NCBI GenBank assembly: GCA_964017065.1
Contig: OZ024790.1
Location: 5,628,737-5,692,736, forward strand
Reading direction: 5' to 3'
Source: Haliclona indistincta
Lineage: Eukaryota; Porifera; Demospongiae; Haplosclerida; Chalinidae
DNA: 64,000 bases
The translations under genes were made by a program, and so were the position numbers. Below, piece after piece: positions 45,101 through 59,713 of this stretch (within the stretch, counting starts at the first letter, position 1; every line of letters begins with the position of its first letter). A model generated the notes under the pieces. It saw nothing but the letters and a program-made list of their open reading frames with translations, had not been told where the DNA came from and searched no databases.

Positions 45101-48100
45101 TTCCCTATCACCTACTTTGGTTTTTAATCCTAAATTGATAAAGAAATTCAGCCATTTGTTATCCCTGTACTCTTTACATGGAAACTTAAAATATTGAGCA
45201 AACATTCCAAAAATTGGTATTCTTGGATCACAAAATTCACAAATTGGTAATAGTGAAGACTGGTCTCCATCTGTTAGACAAGGAAGTTCTGTTAATTTTT
45301 CCAAAAATTCTGAGTTTTTCTGCTGTTCTAAAGAAAAAAGATGATCTCTAATAAACTTCAAATGTTCTTTTCTTTCCGATGAGTCCAATTTTTGGAATGC
45401 ATCAAATATCAGGAGCAAATAAACATCAATTGAGCAGAGATCTTTTCCACCTATAATAGATATTTCAGAGCAAAGAGTACTCCATGCTCCATACTTGTCA
45501 AGAAAGACAACTGAATATGAGTCGGCCCACTTATCATAACCAGCTTTACAGCAATCTATCGGCCATGTGTAAACAACCTTACCCTGAATGGAAGTGTATT
45601 TTCCGTTTGTGGCTTCAAATAATGGAAGAGACTTAATATGCTCCAAACTGGTCACATTTTTTTGTAAGTGGATGTAGCTAAAATATTCAAACAAAGTCTT
45701 GATGTTTCGTACAGGATGAGGTAGCTGATTAAGCTGTTTCGTAGTAAGATGCCAATGATACAATGACTGTAGGACATCCGTAGGAGAAGACATTCTGGCA
45801 CAATATTTTTCAATTGCAGCTTTGACATTATCCATCATGATCAATTCAGACTCTTCTTTTGCTCTAGAGTCCACAACAATGGACCAATCTACAATAGGCA
45901 TGCATAAAGCTTTTAATAGATCATAGGTAGCTGTACAGTAAGACTGTGGAGGGACAGAAAAATCATCTATTATGTCTTCATTAGGCAACACAAGTGGTAG
46001 AAAATTGGACTTGGTAGAAAAGAGATAATTATTGGCTGCAGGAAGAAGAGCAAAGTTCTTCACTAGCATTCCTTGATGAAATTCAAAGACGGGATCATCA
46101 CAAAGACATTTCCATATATCCTGAAGTTTCTTCTTACTAATTATATCAATATTTTTTAACATTCCTTTAGACACTAATTCAGGGGGAAGGTTGCATTGAA
46201 AAATGTCAAATATTATCCAAAAGTGTGTGGACTCCTCTTCTGCGAAGTAAGTTTTTGACATGTATAGACGGAATATGTTAGGGTGAAGAAATTTAGATGG
46301 ACTTTCAGAAAATAAAGCAGAATATCGGCTGGAAATAACTTTGTTGTCTTTACAAAATACACGCAAATGCTCATCAGCGGTCAACAGTAGCGGATGACCA
46401 AACGGTGATTGAGGATAATGACGTGTGAACAAAGATGCACTCGAAACATATCGAGTAAATGCAGTAAAATTTTCAGCTGTCTTAAATTGTGTCTGGGAAA
46501 TATGGCAAGGAGTTTGGGTTTGCACTATCTTCCGATGAAACTTAATATAAAAGTTTAAAACTTCAGCTGGAGTGGCCTCAGGAGGTATGTCCTCAAAATG
46601 TGACCTGACTTGAGAAGGTGCACAGGTTATCGTCATGCCGATTTTAATCAACAATTCTTTTAGACCATCATTGCTCATGTCAGGAATAAAATATGCCTGA
46701 TTAAAGGGTGCACTCTTATCAACGAGAACATTCCACTTGACAGAAATACGAGTAGACGATCCTGAAGTGTTACCATATTGCTCAATTGATGCCAATATCG
46801 ATGCATTATCCTCTATTAATTTGTTAAATACAGATTGTGCTAGCACTTTCCATTCTTTTTCAGGATTATTTTTTGATGGTATAAAAGATCGAACTTCACT
46901 AGTAGGAGGCTTCAACTGTTCTTCCTCTGGAAGATTCCAGTATGGAAAGATGTTATAATAACGTTCTAGAGCAATTTTCAAAGTTTTAGCATCCATCTGT
47001 TGTCCAACTGATACATAGCTTGATCGAGCTTCAATAAGAAATGATGCATATGAGGATGAAATAGCTTGTACGAGATTTTCATTCCATGTCTTTTTTTCAT
47101 CAGATTGATCTGAGCTCCAAAGATTCCGTCGGCTATTGTTTAAAATAAATTGGCCGTTTACGTGGACTGGTAAGTTAGTAGTACTTATAGGTAAAGGAAG
47201 AAAGCAAAACACTTTTCCTTTAAACTTTGTCGTTGAGTGTTGTTTCGTTGATGAGAGGAGAGCAGCTAATCCATGCTTGGGAATAATCTGGTTGATAAAA
47301 CTCCACTGGTTTTCACAATTATTTTTCACATCTCCTACACCCTGCTGGACAAGCCAATCTTCACGCGTTCTATGTTCACTCCTTCCAGCTGTAATTGACA
47401 GACAATATGTGATAATTTCTGGTTTACTACTTTTACCAAATTCTTTGGCCCTCTTGTGAAATTCTGTTCGCAACTTTTTATAAGAGTCATCAATGTGAAC
47501 TTCAAAACTGCTTTCTAGTACAACACTTGAGTCATCAGAGATGACAAAAAATTCAAACTGAGTAAGATGGTTGAGAAAGAGTAGCGAGTCTTTGACTTGT
47601 GGCACCCAACAATTAAGTTCTGTTCCTAAACTGTTTGCATCCAATGGATTGTTCATTGCAAACACTTTTCTATCAACTAGTTCAGATTTTTCAACAAGCT
47701 TTCGATTGTGTCTAAGAGGAAATCTGAACAACGAACCTTTTTGTAATTGTTCATTGGGAATACCTGGTGGTGCATCTCTCAAGTAAGCTTTTTTAAGATC
47801 TGAGAAGTTATCCCAGAATTCTTCATCCAGTTTGTCTAATCGTCTACCTGGCTCATTTTCAGTAGCTCCTGGGGCATAGCAATGATGAGGGTCAAGAATG
47901 CAAAGTGTTTTTCCTCCTGTGATAAAGCTAGGGCAATCAGTTATATGATATACCACATTGAAACCAATGCCAAACTGACCAATTGATTCTGAGTCATCTC
48001 GTTTAGAACCAAGCCCAAGCTGTTGAATGCCCTTCAAGTCATTCTCAGTAAACTCTGCATCATTCCAAACTAAAAGAGCTGGTCCTTGTAAATCTGACCA

Positions 48101-51100
48101 ATTCTCAGATAAAACCCTTTTGTGTCCATGTGTACGCTTGTCTAGTATGACACACATTTTAGTAGCCTTGGCGTCATCCGCGTTTTGAATTAATTCTTTT
48201 AGAAAGGTAGCATCTAGTGGATAATCATGTAATATATTCTTTATTCGATCAGTTAACTTCTCTTTTTGGCCAAATGGCGATCCAAATTCTTGATTACTGC
48301 TGGTGTACGTTTCAAGGAATCTGCTACGAACTGGCTGCACACCAAATGCTAGAGCTGCTTGCCTACCAATGAGATGATGGACAAATGTACAATCTGTGTC
48401 AGGCTTGCACCATGGAGCGTCATTGAATGATAGCTTGTTAATAGGATGCAATTGGTAACTGTCATCTGGAAGATACTTGTCTACTTCTACTGGCTCTGAG
48501 GGTACACACTTTGCAAGAGCCTGCATTATATCATCAACTACTTTGTGACAGTGATCTGGTATTCTGCCTTTAAAATCTCGATGCATACTGTCTAAAGCAT
48601 AAAATAAATCTACTACACTGAAACTGTCTTTTACGGCTAATGCTTTTATTAGGCTTGACTTTTGTGCAAGAATGGAAGGCACTGAGTAGAGATATGGCCC
48701 ATTAACTTTCCATTCCTTAGCTACCACAGCTGGCTCAACAAATCTGGTTTCTGTAAATATAAAAGGTTTTTGGTGATATGAATTCAGAGCCTTTTCTTCT
48801 TCAGTTGGTTCCTCTGGTTGTTCTATAGCAAGCTCAGTACCATGTTTAGATGAAACTCTTTTGCTAGCTGAAATATGCTCATTCAAAAAGCTGTAGACAG
48901 CTATGCATGTTTGCTTGACCCAATCAGAATTAGCTTGTAATTTTTTCTTTGAATCTTTTAATTCTTGCACCACACAAAGGAAGTGTTCAAGCACTGTTTC
49001 TATATTTGGTTCAGAAATCAATCCCAACACATCTTTTACTCTTTGTTCATATATCCAGCCACAACCATCAGGTGGTTTTAGAGTGCTTAAAAGTGCCAAC
49101 TGGGTTCCTACCAAATAAGGCATGTTAAGAGTATTGGAGAAACGACCAGTCTTTTCTTCGTAATATGCTAACTCAGATCCACATAACAATTGGTGTTTTT
49201 CTCCTTTCCAGAAAAGAGGATATGATTTTGGTTTTGACATTACTGGAAGGAATCTAATGTTGGCTAATTGTTTTGCTTCCTCGGATATACCTTCCCATTC
49301 AATGTTTTCCTGGATGCATTGAATAATTATTTGCACCCTTTTAAGCCCCTTGGCTCTTGTCTTTTTAGTTTTTAGAAGTTCTTCTATCCCTTTTGCGCAT
49401 TCAATCAGTAATGGCCATGGCACAGACTCTGTGACTAATCCAAGACATATCATTGCTCTTCTAGCTGCAGGATCATTACAAAATACTTTGATAGGAAATT
49501 TGCCATCATCTGGATCAAAGAGAGTACACATGTGCTCATTCGGGTCAACTAGTTGATCAGCTCGAGCAAGATATAGCCCATCTGGTGTGCAAGGTATGCA
49601 ACTAGCAAGCTGAAGTGTTCTTTTTAGTCGGGGTTTTGAAGATTTGTCAATTTCGAAAGAAAGGATACGGAGAATATGGAGAAGAACATTATTACGAACC
49701 TTGACCATATCAAACGTAAATATTTCAATTTGATCAAAGAAAGTATTAACAAACATGTCTCTACTAATCACATTGTCTTGCGGCAATTCAATGTGAGACA
49801 GGTATAAAGGAGGTAAATATACAACTGGTAGCTGAAGGTGTTGAATAGCAGCACTAATACAATCAGGAAGAGCTGATAATGGTTCAACTGAAAGAAAATC
49901 TCGTGCAAGAAACTGGCTATTCTCTAATGTCAGCCACGTTTGAATAGAACTGGAATGAAAAAGTGTTTCAGAACAAAGCATGCTATACACAACACCCACC
50001 ATTAAGTTCCACGGATTTTTTGTCGTCAACTGTGGTTCTAGAGGCCACAAGGAATAGAATTTGTAGTCATGGATCACGTGTATCTTTGAAAGTTGCATCA
50101 GAGATTTGAGTAGTTTTATGTAAGCTTGAGCAACTGTCACTTTCATTAATTGTTGATTCCACTCTACTTCCATTTCTCCTTTGATGTTAGATGAGTCTGA
50201 TGTCCATATTCCTCTACGATTGTTGATAACGCCAAAATTGCCACTAACATGCACAGGCAATCCAGTGTTCACTGACAGTGGAAGAAAACAAAAAACTTCA
50301 CCATCGATTTCACCGACTGTTGTTCTGTCCTCATCATGAACTAACAGACAAGCTACAGCTGCAGTTGAAAATTTTTCTTGCCTTGATACACTGCAAAAGA
50401 TATCCTGTGAATGGTCAGAAACCAGCCATTTCTCATGTCTATACACTGTCCTATTCTGAAGAATACTAATTTCCTTCAAACAGGCATCACATTCAATTTT
50501 AAAATCACTCTGATTTCTTTGCACTACTAGTTCCTGAGTCATACCTTGTTCATTGGCTCGAATTCTATTGAATGTAATACGATTTATGTTATTTAAGAAT
50601 AGTAGCAATTTTGAGCCTTCCTCTTTTAGCGCATCTTTTAACTTGTCAACAGTGTCCTCAGTATACACATCTTCACTAATCTGACTGGGAAAATCTCTAA
50701 ATGGAAAGCGAAAGATAGTACCTCCATAATTTTCAGAAGGTTGAAAGTTGAACAGGTTTTTGTAGGGAGAAAGTTGCTGTGAGCGGACAAAATGACGTGA
50801 AGTGAATTTGATCTTTTTTCCAGGTTGAGATCGATCTTGAACAGCATCAGCTAGATGCTTCAGAGCTGGATCAAATATATACAAATAGTCTCTGCTGACA
50901 AATGAAGGTACATCAGTGATGTGGTAAACCGAGCAAAAACCAAGACCAAATTTCCCAATTTTGAGTGTTTTGTTAGCCTTGGTAGCACCAGCTAACTTGG
51001 TTATGTTAGCAAAGTCTTCGTCAGTGAAGCTAGCATTGTTGTGAACAACAAGAGCAGGACCATGGGCTTTATCCATATGAGGGAAGAAGAGATTGCTTGT

Positions 51101-54100
51101 GCTATGGTGCCGAGCATCATAAACAATATTTAATTCTGTAGCTCCAGCATCGTCAGCATTTTGAAGCAGCTCTTTGATAATGGTCAGTCCATCTTTATAC
51201 TCACGGAGAATGTTCTGCAATCGTTGAATGAGAGGTTCATGTTGACCTGCATCTTCCATGATGTCTTCGCTGATGTCAAGGTGAGTAGAAAGTGGTGTTA
51301 CACCAAGAGCCCGTGCTACACTAGTGCTCACACTTGAATGTACGAGAGTAAATTCTTCACCAGATGACATAGCAATAGACTTCAGAAATTCATTGTCTGT
51401 GAAAACAACTTTCTCAACTGGCTGTAATTGAGGAAAGTTTGACGAGGTGCATTCTACAGGAACTAGTAGGTCATGGTCATCTAGTGTTAAACTGCCATCG
51501 TTACTCATATCTACTGCCCAATTTAATATCGCTCTGACAAGTGACCACGCATCTGAAGAAGATATGGTAGTTAGATCCTCCTTTAGAACAGAGAGGATTT
51601 GCTCTGAACTAACTTGCTCTGTCACTCCAGCTCTTCTAAAAAGTGTTATTGATTGATACAGAGATGATGGCAGAGTATAGATGAAAGGTCTTAAGTTTTG
51701 TCTAAAATTTGGATGATCTCCTATACCCATGACATTTGGACTAACAAAATGTTTTTCACCAGCCCAGATCCATTCAGTAATGTTTGCCAATGAGACTTCA
51801 ACGTCATAACAAGACAATTGATTAAGGGCAATATAAATATTTTTTACCAATTTTTCAAGAAGGTTGCAATCAAAATCAGATTTATTTTTGATTATTGTGC
51901 GAAGATGGTTTATAATGGCTACTGCTCGAGATTTAGAAGAGCAAGATAGTGAGCTAGCAAAATTCTGAGGAAGGCAGCCATCTACAAAAATCATTTCAGA
52001 ACCCATTAGCATTGGGTCATCAGATGTGTTAGTGGGTAGCACTACCAAATTAGCACGACTAGAGGCTAAGCACTGCCTATACTGTGTGCCCTTCCATACC
52101 AGACAAGAAGAATAGCAAGATGGTGGAGTACAGCAAACAGGAAGCCAACAATAGTCACGTGCACAAGATTCAAGAGCTGCTTGAAGAGTATACCAATACC
52201 TTCCTTTTGTTACTTGTTGCTGCAAAAACCAAGGATGCTCATTAAGAAAATGCACTACTGCCTTAGCTCTTCTGTGCTTGATACCCTCAACTTCAACTAG
52301 GCTACTCGAAAAGTACGTCTTGATGTTATTCACAATATCAAAAATTTCTTGAGCGCTGACAGAGTCAATTTGACGCAGCCCACACCTTTTCAGTGAATCA
52401 AGAAATACCATATCATCAAATGGAGCTACTGGAAATACAGCTTCTCCCTCAAAAAGATTGCAAAGATCAGAATCACTCGGATTAAACAAATCTTTAGGAC
52501 ATTTCCACCGGCCATGGTTGAATAAAAAAGGCAAAGTTTTAACACTTTCAACTAACACGCTGAAGTGACCTGGAAATCTCCAAGCATAAGAGCTAAAATC
52601 TGATAGTACTTCTGACATAAGATTTTCAGTATCCTGCTTAGAATAGCCTCTTTGTTTCACCTTTGAAAATACAATTTGACACAAGTATTGAATTTTGTTC
52701 AAGTACTGTACTGAGGCAACTTGCAATAGTCGATGTCGATTACCAGTTCGTGAAAGTACCAACGGAGATTGTGGTAAATATTCTAGCTTCAAGTCATAAC
52801 TGCTATCTTCAGCAATTGCTCTTCCATTATAGGTATTGCTTGCAGCATTAATAGAACACAACGTATTTTGCAGTGTTTTAAAAATAGATAGCTGTTTAAA
52901 AACACGCATTTTTTCATTTTTTTGATAGATCAAGTGCAGACTACTGTCAAAAAATTCCTGCAGAGCAGCTGCTTCTGCAATAGTAGGAATAATGCTTGCT
53001 ATGTTATAACTAACAAATGAAATGGCATCTAGCAAACCAGCTCCATTGAATGTATGAAGATAATTTAGCAGTTGATGGTGTGTCAAATAGTCGTGCATTT
53101 GAGTATTAGCCATTTTAACCTGGTATTTACTCAAAGCTGTCTTCAGTTCCGGTTCAATATGCACATAATTGTTAGCAGAAAAATAAACTACACCAGCAGA
53201 CTTGGTTAGTTTTGCTATTTTGTTGTGATCAACAGGAACTAAAGGAATATTTTCAAAATGACTAAGGTGGTGAGATTGAACCCATTTCCAAAACAATCGA
53301 AGCCAGCTATCTGAATAACCTCCAGATGGAATAGACTGCTTAAGAAGACGTGATACATCTGCTACTTGGAGCAACTGAAGTTGAGTGCAATGGTGCACAG
53401 CAACTGCTTTCAACTGTTTGTGAAGATTAGAATCATCAGGATTAACAAGATATTGTCGGCAATCAGGTAGCAATGCTTGAGGGAATTCGTTAGTACACAA
53501 AAACAGTGGAGTGTAATAGCGTACACGACCACTAAATTGAACAAATGCACCATTAGCAAGAGGCAGTAGCTCAAGCCCAACCATGTCTTCATATTTCTTA
53601 TCACCAAGACAGTAACCAAGAAGTTTAATCTTGTCACAGCTGTTATAGTGACGATACACATTGGCATTTTTCTTTAAGATTGACCTAGCATATGCAGGAC
53701 TAATAACAGTACTATGCCCTCGCGTAATAGAATTGTAGTATTCTATAGCTCTCCATACAACATCATCTACTCTAGCTACTGTCATTCTACAGCTAAGCAA
53801 TGCATCTTCAACAACATTAGGAATGTTTTCATCTTGTGGTACGAGAACAGCATCATCAAGGGTAACCCAGCACCCTCCATTGATATTTGAATGTATTATT
53901 TTGTGCTTAAACAACTCCTTTAAAAAGCAAGGAAGAATTCCACACCACTCATCAACATCGTCAACTATATGTACATCTGGCCAAGTCATGTATACCTCTT
54001 TTGGTACGATGGTTTCAATTTGAATCAAATTTAAAAGCAATGTGACATAACAAGATGGAAAGCAATGCTCTACCAGTAGTTTGTTCCATTCTGCCTGTGG

Positions 54101-57100
54101 GTCATTTTTTCTTTCTCCGGCTGGCCATTTCAAAGCTCTTCGACTGTCACTCAAAGCAAATGTACCATTGACATGGACTGGAATGGGAGCAGTGGCTTCA
54201 CAAGGCATTGGAAGAAAACAAAATAGACGGCCACCTACTGAATCAATTGTCGCTGACGAGAATTCGATAGCTGCTCCAACCCATGGCAGCACATGCTGTT
54301 TAGCAGCATGCTGTCTTACAATTTGATTCATACTACCAACTTGATGCACTACCAGCCATTGGTGCTTTGATTCACCAGTCTTCGCTTCCTTGACTACAAC
54401 ACTAAAGCTACCAGCACTAGAGACCAATTTTGGGACATCATATGGATGTGCACCAACAAAGGTAGAATATACCTTATCAATGAAATTACTTTGTTTCAAT
54501 TGCCTCTTACCTGAGTCACATTCACTGACATTCACACTAAGCAATAGTCTCTCAGACTCATTAGACAATTTTTCGGTAATAGTAATTGACTGAACTGAGC
54601 GAAGGAAGAGAAGAAGATATTTGACTTCTTCTCTAAGACCAGCTATCAGCTTTTGAATATCATCAATATCATAGCATTTCTTTGATAAATCAGAAGAAGT
54701 ATTTCGAAGAGGAAATCGAAAAAGAGTTTGACCAGAAAAGTCTGTGGAACCGTTTTGAAACCCACATAATCCCGCAAATGGCGCAAGTACGTCTGGCGAA
54801 TTTTGCAACGAAGTTAACCGGAATCGCTTTCCTGATTGGTGCTGCCAAATTTGCTCTTGTGGATCCAAAAATCCACAATAGGCACCACTGATTATTACTG
54901 GAAGATCTGAAAGAAAAACCATAGCATATGTCACTACGAAACACACATGCTTTCTTAATTATTCACTTTGTTTATTCGTAGTTAATCAGATTGCTGAAAA
55001 CTTACCAGTAATTTGTAAATGTTCAAACGTAAAATAAACACCTAGTTAAGCCTAGTTCACAATGAGTCGCAGAGCTTAGAGACATTCACAATACGTCGCA
55101 ACGCGTATGCTGTGCAGTCAAACGCATGTTTTTTTCATTCAAATTGACTGGTTGTAGTAATATTCTGCCTTGCAACACTGAACCATAATTATGTGATGGT
55201 CTACAACTGGGACGCATAACACGTCTTAATTATTTTGATTTGTATTAGTAAACATTGACATGCCAGGTGGTAGTATACTGTATGATGACGCGACGCGAGG
55301 GCATGCAGTGCATGTTGTGATTATGAAAGAATCATGTTTTGTAACCCAGACCTACAATCATTACAAATCTAAATATAATAAAGTGCCAAAAAAGCATGCA
55401 GGAAATGTACAAAATCTTGCACTGTGAACAACCAAACAGAAGGTGTACATGTAATATCAAGCATAGCACATTTTTAGTAGCATCTAGGGCATCATCACAG
55501 AATTATTGAATGCCTCAGTTCACATGTGCACTGGCCTATAGCTTGTATTACATCCTGTTATATCTTCTAGTAATATATCTGCTTGTCTACTTTCATGAAT
55601 ATTGCTGCTCGAGATCGCCTGCTTCACACTTAAGTTCATGCACATATGTTTTCTGTATTAATACTACCTCACCACTGGTAGCACAGTTACACTGGTAGCA
55701 CTGGTAGCACACCACATAATGCACAGTTTAGCAACAGCTTGTAACAAAAACAGTATAGGCTCAGCATGCAGTGGCCCTTGACTGGACCCAGCATAAAATT
55801 AGATAGCTCCTAGAACAGACTAGGACTACTACTGTATTTCTTGACCAGGCTTAAATAAGTCACCTGGTCACTTATTCGCCTGGTCTCGAATAAATGCCTG
55901 GCTGAAATAAATAAGCAGCGCTCTGCAGGTGATGCAAAGTGGTTCAAATGGCTCAAGTGAAAGAGCAGCCAGCTTCTAACCGTGGTTTAACCATGGTTTG
56001 ACTCCTGGTTTAGAGCATTTTTTACTTTTAGAAATTTATTTTTTTTACCCAAAACTTTAAATAAATGCCAGGGTGTTTATTCCAGGAAATACAGAACATG
56101 TGTGGACAATATCTAAAACCATGCAGACCTAGAAAATTAGGTTTGAGCTGCAGAACTGGCTAGGCTGAGAAATGATGCACTATGGATCTATACTCAGCAC
56201 ATTGCTTCAACGCGATTCAAAGGTACCGCCCATTCCATGATTCCACACATGTATTTAGTGAGAAAATAGAACAGATAGAGAAGTTATGGCACAGTGTGCA
56301 GAGACCAGGCACAAAGATCCAGCAGCGGCAATGGACCATCGTGTTGTGCATTACGAGAATTATTGTGGTACTAAGCTAGTGGTGCTGATACAGCTTCACC
56401 TTGTACTGCTTTACCATCTCTAATTTGAACTTCATAAACTACTAAGATATGCATTTGCAGTTTATACTTGCTATGTATTCACACACAAAAGTAACATAAC
56501 CAGACTACTGTATTCATGAGAGCACCAAATTTCATGAGAAAATGTGCTTATCATGATTATAATTATTTAGAAGAAACTTCATCTCCAAACAGCCATTCAA
56601 AAAAAAAACAAAAATGAGCTATTCTCAGACCACTTAGCCTGGTTATTTTGCAAAAAGTATGGCAATGTGCAGTCAATGCTTTGACTGGTTAACTTCAGCT
56701 AACAACATGCACAATACTATAAGTGTAACTTTCTGTGAGTTGGTGTGACTTTGTTGATTCACTATTTCACCAGAGACAGGTGTTCAATTATTAAAAGGTA
56801 GACCCTTCAGTAGTGTGTACATGTAAGCAAATAGATTTTGTGATGTAAACAAGATACAATGTTTTGGATACAGCATTTTAGCATCTCCGTTGATGGTTTT
56901 ATACAATGTTTTGGCAGTAGAAAACATTGTTGCTCTAACACGCAAGCACAAAGTGTTTATACTTGAATTTTCAGAAACAGTAACTGTCAGGTAGTGTGTC
57001 CACATAAAAATGGCCAGAAAATAAAATGGCATTCTAAACACATTCACCGGCTAGGCAAATTTGTTACATACAACCAAACAACAAAGTTGCCTGCAACAAA

Positions 57101-58122
57101 ATCGCTCATTCCCTACATTTCCTTCATAAATACTTATTATTTTGTAAACTCAAAAAAAACAAAAAAAAATCACTCAGTGTGTCATATGAATTCAAAGCTT
57201 GTTGTAATACCAATACTACACCTAGTAATATTTACACTGTATAAATCCAAGAATTTATAGATGTCTAATAAGTTAAGCAAGTCAGTGTTATGGTCATGAC
57301 AGCAACGTTAACCAACTAACAGGGAAGTGAACCATTTCACACATGTTTTATCACTAGTATGTAGTAGACACATTATTTCCAATGTGTTTACAGTAACAGA
57401 CACTCACAGACATGCAGTACTAGTATTATTTACTCACAAACAATTATGCTCTACACTTCCGAGTGATGTTTCACAATTAATAATTGGTTCAAAACACAAC
57501 TACTTATTATTAAGTCTCAAATAAAACAAAGAGAATGCTGTGGTATGTGTTCAACTCAGTCACTCACCAGTGATGTGGTAGACAGAATTAAATCCAATCC
57601 CAAACTTGCCCACTTTGAAGGGATCCTTGGCTTTTCCACTTTGCTGCAAACTCTGTATGCTAACCCAGTCTTTCTCTGTGAAGACGGCATTATTGTATGC
57701 AAGTAGAGCCGGTCCTTTAAATCTTTTCAGTAATCCATGAGCATTGGACTTCACGAGACGAGGCGAGAGGGTAGGAATATCTCGATGATCAAGAATAAAC
57801 TTGACTTTGGTGGCTCTAGCATCATCAGCATTTTGTATCACTTCCTACATCATAAGATTATACTATACATGTACTGTGTATGGCTATGCATGTACAGTAC
57901 ATAGTAGATAATGTAGTAATTGAAGACGAGGGTTAGCTAAATAATTATCAACGAATATTTTCATGTCGCGACTATTGACTTCACCTTGAATATTTGCCCG
58001 TCGGGATACTTTTCAAGAATTCCTTCAATAATCACAGAGAGTGGAGGCCGCTTTTGTCCGAATGGCTCTCCAGCGATCACAGATTCTGAGTCATCAGCCA
58101 TGTCCATGTCGATTGACGCCAT
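42143..58122 (-). CDS. SACS: Sacsin-like giant chaperone protein
   Basis: Sacsin is a cytosolic Hsp90/Hsp70-linked protein acting on intermediate filaments and mitochondria. Exons: 57985-58122, 57568-57844 and 42143-54906, about 4392 aa, in phase throughout. Three sacsin-repeat regions start with Hsp90-like ATPase motifs: VIQNADDARATKVKF with GKFGIGFNSVYHITG (residues about 47-140), LLQNADDAGATELN (about 1390) and LIQNADDAKATKM (about 2380). A DnaJ domain lies near residues 4120-4185 with YHPDKA (HPD intact). A HEPN domain ends the protein (about 4255-4385; WLRQAEAEYCTLSILRERL). No ubiquitin-like domain precedes the first repeat, unlike human sacsin (4579 aa). The start MASIDMDMADD at 58122 is the first Met in an open exon. 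Invertebrates often have several such genes, so strict orthology is not shown. Confidence 0.92.
54907..57567. other. Intron 2 of the sacsin-like gene
   Basis: A 2.66-kb intron with no coding similarity. It holds the MITE-like repeat at 55832-56096. Confidence 0.6.
55832..56096. repeat. MITE-like repeat with CTGTATTTC ends
   Basis: CTACTGTATTTCTTGACCAG on the left and TTTATTCCAGGAAATACAG on the right are loosely inverted. Internal GAATAAATGCCTGGC and AAATAAATGCCAGGG blocks repeat. The borders are approximate. Confidence 0.45.
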
Positions 58123-59361
58123 GGCGCCGGGACTGATTCGTGCTTAGCTAACTACTGGTCGCGTGTGCTTATGATCAAGCGACACAGAGTCGAACAGCTT
58201 TACAAAGTTAGATATAAGACTCAACTCAAAGCAGCTTAGCACTGCTGCAGTCTAAAAGTAATGACAATATTATTTTTCCGCATCATACAACTTTCTCTGT
58301 AATAAGACTTCAGAGAAACATAACTATATTCAAAATGCATGATGGCTTAGATGTGAATAATGTTACCCTTATATTGATTCCTGGTACACTATTAAAGACT
58401 ATTGTTCAAGTTTTTTTCTGGTGTATAAGAGTTTTTGTGAATTTTCACCTCAACATGACTGTTGCACTCAGATTACCGTATATGATATTTAAAAATACGG
58501 TATGCACTCACGATAGCGAACCATATTTGGGCAATATACTTAGAAAACACCTATGTAGCACTCTAATAATTATTAACAATTATTGTTAAAATCTATGATT
58601 TTATCTTATGATCATTTTGTGGTAGGGAGTTGCCATGCATGCCCGTACACATCTACAGTTATACCTTTATGTAACTAAGACAGTGGAACTAAACATATGT
58701 ATGTGAACATATGACAGTGAACATATGACTAAACATATGTAACTAAACATATGACAGTGTAACTAAACATATATATGTTTTAAATTAAAGATCCTCTGGT
58801 TACTCGATAGATATCTGTGACTATGTGCTTGACAGCTCGATCTCACTGTCCTGTTAATTATTCACCTACATCTTACCCTGTCCCTGACTCAGTGTATGTC
58901 ACTGCCTTTTATCAACAAAAACATGAAACACAACAAACTGAATATTAAATTAAGCACTAGTGAAACAATATGTGAGCACATGTCCTGTACAAACTAAACT
59001 AATGACTGTAGTATAGATTCTGCTTATCTCCAGTGATGTTAACGTTGTAGTGAGTCTCTATAATTTTATATAACTCTACCCTGACTCTACCACAGAACCT
59101 TAAGTCTAATGATTGTCATTAGCATTCAAACCTAATAGACATACCACCTCCTCCAACAAAACTAAGCACAACCAGTTGACTTAAGACTTTCATAATTATT
59201 TTTGTTCGAGGAAAATAGTGTCTTCTTAGATGATGTTACAATGATGTGTGGAAGCTAATTCAAGAAAGTTGTTTAGTCGAAATCACAATTGGCCTTCCAT
59301 TGGGCCTAGCTGTTATGTACAGTTTTGTTACTCGTACTCTTTTTGTTTTCCTTTTTTCCAG
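58123..59361. other. Upstream region of the sacsin-like gene
   Basis: No gene recognised. It contains a short CTAAACATATG repeat (next entry) and a small TACCGTAT...ATACGGTA palindrome at 58483-58503. The promoter of the sacsin-like gene is expected close to 58122. Confidence 0.5.
58685..58780. repeat. AACTAAACATATG / GTGAACATATGAC short tandem repeat
   Basis: ACATATG occurs at least six times with AACTAA or CAGTG spacers. Confidence 0.8.
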
Positions 59362-59529
59362 CTGTACTTCAAAGACAGGATTGAGTTTGAAGATAAAATA
59401 ATTATACCACAGTTGCTAAAAAGAAGAATATTGGTATTGACAAGCATTGAAGACAGTGACCACAGACAGCACTTTACATTTCTAACTAGTGCTGGTGATA
59501 CTTTAGTTAAATCAACTATGTTGTGCTGA
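59362..59529 (+). CDS. Possible terminal exon of an unknown plus-strand gene
   Basis: A strong 3' splice-site-like tract (TTTGTTTTCCTTTTTTCCAG) precedes an open frame LYFKDRIEFEDKIIIPQLLK, RRILVLTSIEDSDHRQHFTF, LTSAGDTLVKSTMLC and a stop. AATAAATAAA at 59633 could be its poly(A) signal. I do not recognise the protein and found no upstream exon, so this may be chance. Confidence 0.25.
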   Translation: MYFKDRIEFEDKIIIPQLLKRRILVLTSIEDSDHRQHFTFLTSAGDTLVKSTMLC

Positions 59530-59713
59530 GAATTAATAAGAATGAGTAACATAAAATATTCTGTGATAACATTGAAAGATCATCTATGAGGGATAAAAAT
59601 ACATGGTAATGTGTCCATATGACTACTTGGGAAATAAATAAAAGTGCTTGAGATATTAAAGTTTGTGTAAACCATCTAATCACTAAAAATACCTATGAAT
59701 ATTCTCAATCTGA

